DNA of 64,000 bases, taken from assembly GCF_001297065.1 (NCBI RefSeq), contig NZ_LHOX01000003.1:1-64000 (forward strand). Reading direction: 5' to 3'. Shown here piece after piece: positions 61,625 to 64,000 of this stretch (position 1 is the first letter of the stretch; the number at the start of each line of letters is the position of its first letter). This DNA comes from Enterococcus sp. RIT-PI-f (GTDB lineage Bacteria > Bacillota > Bacilli > Lactobacillales > Enterococcaceae). The position numbers and the translations under genes are program-made. The notes beneath the pieces are model-generated. The model was not told the origin of the DNA and did not search any database. It saw only the letters and a list, made by a program, of their open reading frames with translations.

Positions 61625-62608
61625 TTATTTTTCCATCAATGTTTGTGCTGCAGTAATGATCGATAGTTTGTAGACATCTTCTTCGTTTGATCCACGAGAA
61701 AGGTCAGAGATTGGTTTGTTCAATCCTTGCAAGATTGGGCCAATCGCTTCGAAATTACCAAAACGTTGAGCAATTTTGTAGCCGATGTTTCCTGATTGCA
61801 AGTCTGGGAAGACAAAGACTGTTGCTTTACCTGCGACTTCAGAGTCAGGCGCTTTCAAATGAGCAACAGAGGATACATAGGCTGCATCAAATTGCAATTC
61901 ACCATCGATCTCATATTCAGGTGCCAATTCTTGGGCAATTTTTGTTGCTTCAGCCACTTTGTCTACTTCTGGTGCTTTCGCGGAACCTTTAGTAGAGAAG
62001 CTTAACATCGCTACTTTAGGATCGATTTCAAATAATTCAGCAGTTTTTGCAGAATCAACAGCAATCTCAGCTAATTCTTGTGCGGTTGGGTTAACATTGA
62101 TCGCACAATCTGAGAACAAATATTTTTCTTGATCACGGCCACGGACCATTAAGAAAGCCCCACTCGTACGGCTGACACCAGGTTTGGTTTTGATGATCTG
62201 CAAGGCAGGGCGAACAGTATCCCCTGTTGAATGGATTGCACCAGATACCATCCCATCAGTGATGCCCATGTAAGTAAGCATGGTGCCGAAATAGTTGACA
62301 TCTGTCAAAATTTCTTCAGCTTGTTCTTTGGTTACTTTGCCATTACGCCGAGCAACGAAAGCTTCCACCATTTCATCCCAACGATCATAAGAAGCTGGAT
62401 CAACGATTTCAAAGTTGGCGATGTTGATACCGCGCGCTTCAGCAGCTTTTTCAATTTCTTCAGGATTGCCGACCAAAACAGGTTCGATCAATTCTTCTGA
62501 ACGTAAACGGCTGGCAGCACCTAAGATACGAGGATCAGTTGCTTCAGGGAAAACGATTTTGATATGACGACGCACGATTTTAAATTTTAAGCTTTCGAAT
62601 AATTCCAC
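61625..62608 (-). CDS. pta: phosphate acetyltransferase
   Basis: 327-aa phosphotransacetylase, interconverting acetyl-CoA and acetyl phosphate in the acetate pathway. IKIVFPEATDPRILGAA at the start, GMVSGAIHSTGDTVRPALQIIKTKPG and VFPDLQSGNIGYKIAQRFG near the C-terminus are the conserved motifs. Length is as expected for the short bacterial form. It is monocistronic with its own terminator. Acetate set free by the island esterases could be activated by an acetate kinase (not in the window) and this enzyme. Confidence 0.96.
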   Translation of the reverse strand: MELFESLKFKIVRRHIKIVFPEATDPRILGAASRLRSEELIEPVLVGNPEEIEKAAEARGINIANFEIVDPASYDRWDEMVEAFVARRNGKVTKEQAEEILTDVNYFGTMLTYMGITDGMVSGAIHSTGDTVRPALQIIKTKPGVSRTSGAFLMVRGRDQEKYLFSDCAINVNPTAQELAEIAVDSAKTAELFEIDPKVAMLSFSTKGSAKAPEVDKVAEATKIAQELAPEYEIDGELQFDAAYVSSVAHLKAPDSEVAGKATVFVFPDLQSGNIGYKIAQRFGNFEAIGPILQGLNKPISDLSRGSNEEDVYKLSIITAAQTLMEK

Positions 62609-62760
62609 GGATAATGACCTCCAGTTTTTTTATACCCTTACATTGTACAATAGAAGTGAAAAAAAGAACAGATAAAAATGCTGTACTAGTCAAAGTTTTC
62701 GACTTTCGTTAAGCGCTTCACAATCCTCTGATACATATCCAGCAAAACAGGCCTTCTCAC

Positions 62761-63438
62761 TTATTTATCATGACTAGTCCACGCAATAGGGGTTTCTCCG
62801 AGATCCCGCAATGCCGCATTGATCGTTGAAAAAGGCTTAGAGCCAAAAAAACCGCGATACGCAGATAAGGGACTCGGATGTGGTGCTGTCAATACAATAT
62901 GTTTGTCTGTATCAAGCAGGTGGATTTTCTTTTGTGCCGGTTTGCCCCATAAAACAAAGATCACCGGTTGCGCTCTTTGATTTAACGTCTCAATGATCGT
63001 GTCAGTCAACTTCTCCCATCCGCGGCCATGATGACTATTTGCCTCACCTGCGCGTACAGTCAGTACGGTATTCAGTAAAAAGACTCCCTGCTTAGCCCAA
63101 GGGACCAAATAGCCATCGATTGGTGGTGTAACCTTCAGATCATCTGCTAATTCTTGATATATATTGCGCAACGATGGTGGTAATTTCACCCCAGGCTGCA
63201 CCGAAAATGCAAGTCCATGGGCTTGATTTGGGCCATGGTATGGGTCTTGCCCTAGTATCACGACTTTTACTTGTTCAAACGGCGTGTATTGCAACGCTGC
63301 AAAGATTTGATCTCTGGGCGGATACACCGTATGTGTCTCGTACTCGTTGTCTAAAAACTGCTGTAGTTCTTGATAATATGGCTGTGCGAAACTCGCCGCC
63401 AATCGTTCTTGCCAGTCTTGGGGTAATGATTGATTCAT
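62761..63438 (-). CDS. ung: uracil-DNA glycosylase
   Basis: 225-aa family-1 uracil-DNA glycosylase. The water-activating loop [21 protein letters not shown], the Ser-Pro loop [32 protein letters not shown] and the Leu-intercalation loop [17 protein letters not shown] are all intact. The length is normal. The ATG at 63438 has GGGAGGCGCAG upstream. Confidence 0.96.
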   Translation of the reverse strand: MNQSLPQDWQERLAASFAQPYYQELQQFLDNEYETHTVYPPRDQIFAALQYTPFEQVKVVILGQDPYHGPNQAHGLAFSVQPGVKLPPSLRNIYQELADDLKVTPPIDGYLVPWAKQGVFLLNTVLTVRAGEANSHHGRGWEKLTDTIIETLNQRAQPVIFVLWGKPAQKKIHLLDTDKHIVLTAPHPSPLSAYRGFFGSKPFSTINAALRDLGETPIAWTSHDK

Positions 63439-63567
63439 ACTGCGCCTCCCTTTTTGTTCATCATATCAAACCGATAGAAGATGACGCAAGATTTACTCAT
63501 AGACAAAAAATTCCACCCCATTTTGTGGTACACTAGTTAGTAGAAACAATCAGAAAGGACGCTGAAC

Positions 63568-64000
63568 ATGATAAAATTAATTGCATCTGATATGGATGGA
63601 ACTTTATTGAATGCCAGTATGCAAATTTCAGAAGAAAACATTCAAGCGATCAAATATGCCCAATCAAAAGGCATCGAGTTCATGGTTGCAACTGGCCGTA
63701 ACCGCAAAGAGGCGTTGCCCCCTTTAGAAGAAGCTGGTTTAGATTGCGCGATGATCAATTTGAACGGTGCACAAGTCTTTGATTCAAGTGGTACCTCATT
63801 GTTTACGGTGCCGATCGATCGCGAAAAAACCCGCTCTATCATTGATCTTTTGAAAGAACAAAATATCTACTTTGAAATCTCAACCAGCAATGGGATCTAT
63901 TCAGAAAGCCAAACACGACGGATCGAAAATTTTGCGATCCATACAGCGGAGGCGATGCCCCATTTGACCCACAAAATGGCGATTGCGATGACTGCCGCTC
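63568..64000 (+). CDS. Cof-type HAD hydrolase (partial, runs off the window)
   Basis: The first 144 codons are present; the gene continues beyond the end. HAD motif I is IASDMDGTLLN (Asp8, Asp10), motif II is MVATGRN, and a C2-type cap begins after residue 80, as in the Cof/YidA group of sugar-phosphate or cofactor phosphatases. AGAAAGGA precedes the ATG. Substrate cannot be inferred from the fragment. Confidence 0.9.
   Translation, partial: MIKLIASDMDGTLLNASMQISEENIQAIKYAQSKGIEFMVATGRNRKEALPPLEEAGLDCAMINLNGAQVFDSSGTSLFTVPIDREKTRSIIDLLKEQNIYFEISTSNGIYSESQTRRIENFAIHTAEAMPHLTHKMAIAMTAA

Overview
The window looks like a chromosomal segment of a low-GC Gram-positive bacterium, almost certainly an Enterococcus. 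The genus call rests on ireB (with the Thr4/Thr7 phosphosites of the enterococcal IreK substrate) next to ruvX, on separate coaB and coaC genes, and on the housekeeping set rex, murB, tsaE, pta, ung and potABCD. I cannot fix the species; a plant-associated enterococcus would fit. I see no rRNA, tRNA, CRISPR, phage or transposase gene.

Layout. 1-3.9 kb: a possible structured RNA, the ireB-ruvX-DUF1292 operon, a histidine-rich permease pair and a thioredoxin-like gene. 3.9-4.26 kb: a tandem array of about 87-bp units between convergent genes. 4.27-10.3 kb: rex, an ABC-F ATPase, a secreted C39-like protease, ald and add. 10.4-45.6 kb: a pectin (rhamnogalacturonan-I, RG-I) utilisation island. 45.8-51.4 kb: a HAD phosphatase and a spermidine/putrescine importer with its regulator. 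51.4-64 kb: yhdH-coaB-coaC-ECF transporter, a lipoprotein, murB, exoA, a ClbS-like protein, a DnaQ-like exonuclease, mazEF, two acetyltransferases, tsaE, pta, ung and a partial Cof-type HAD gene.

The island resembles a rearranged and condensed version of the Bacillus subtilis yesL-yesZ/yetA/lpl region. It holds two ABC importers without ATPases (LplABC-like and YesOPQ-like), a PL26 (YetA-like) exolyase, a PL11 endolyase fused to an SGNH acetylesterase, another SGNH esterase fused to a GH42 beta-galactosidase, two GH105 unsaturated glucuronyl/rhamnogalacturonyl hydrolases, two GH28 enzymes (one with an N-terminal FnIII-like domain), a GH115 alpha-glucuronidase, a CE4-type deacetylase, YesU, rhamnose mutarotase and a TIM-barrel epimerase. 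None of the enzymes has a visible signal peptide. The implied strategy is to import acetylated, branched RG-I oligosaccharides and dismantle them in the cytoplasm. Genes for final rhamnose and galacturonate breakdown are not in the window.

Regulation is layered: a YesS-like membrane AraC regulator, a YesM/YesN-like two-component system and a soluble AraC regulator. I found a 30-bp element with 24 identical positions at the -35 region of two island promoters. A 16-bp A-rich direct repeat appears four times upstream of three transcription units next to the YesMN genes. Four cre-like sites suggest catabolite repression. By eye the island is AT-richer than the flanking core genes.
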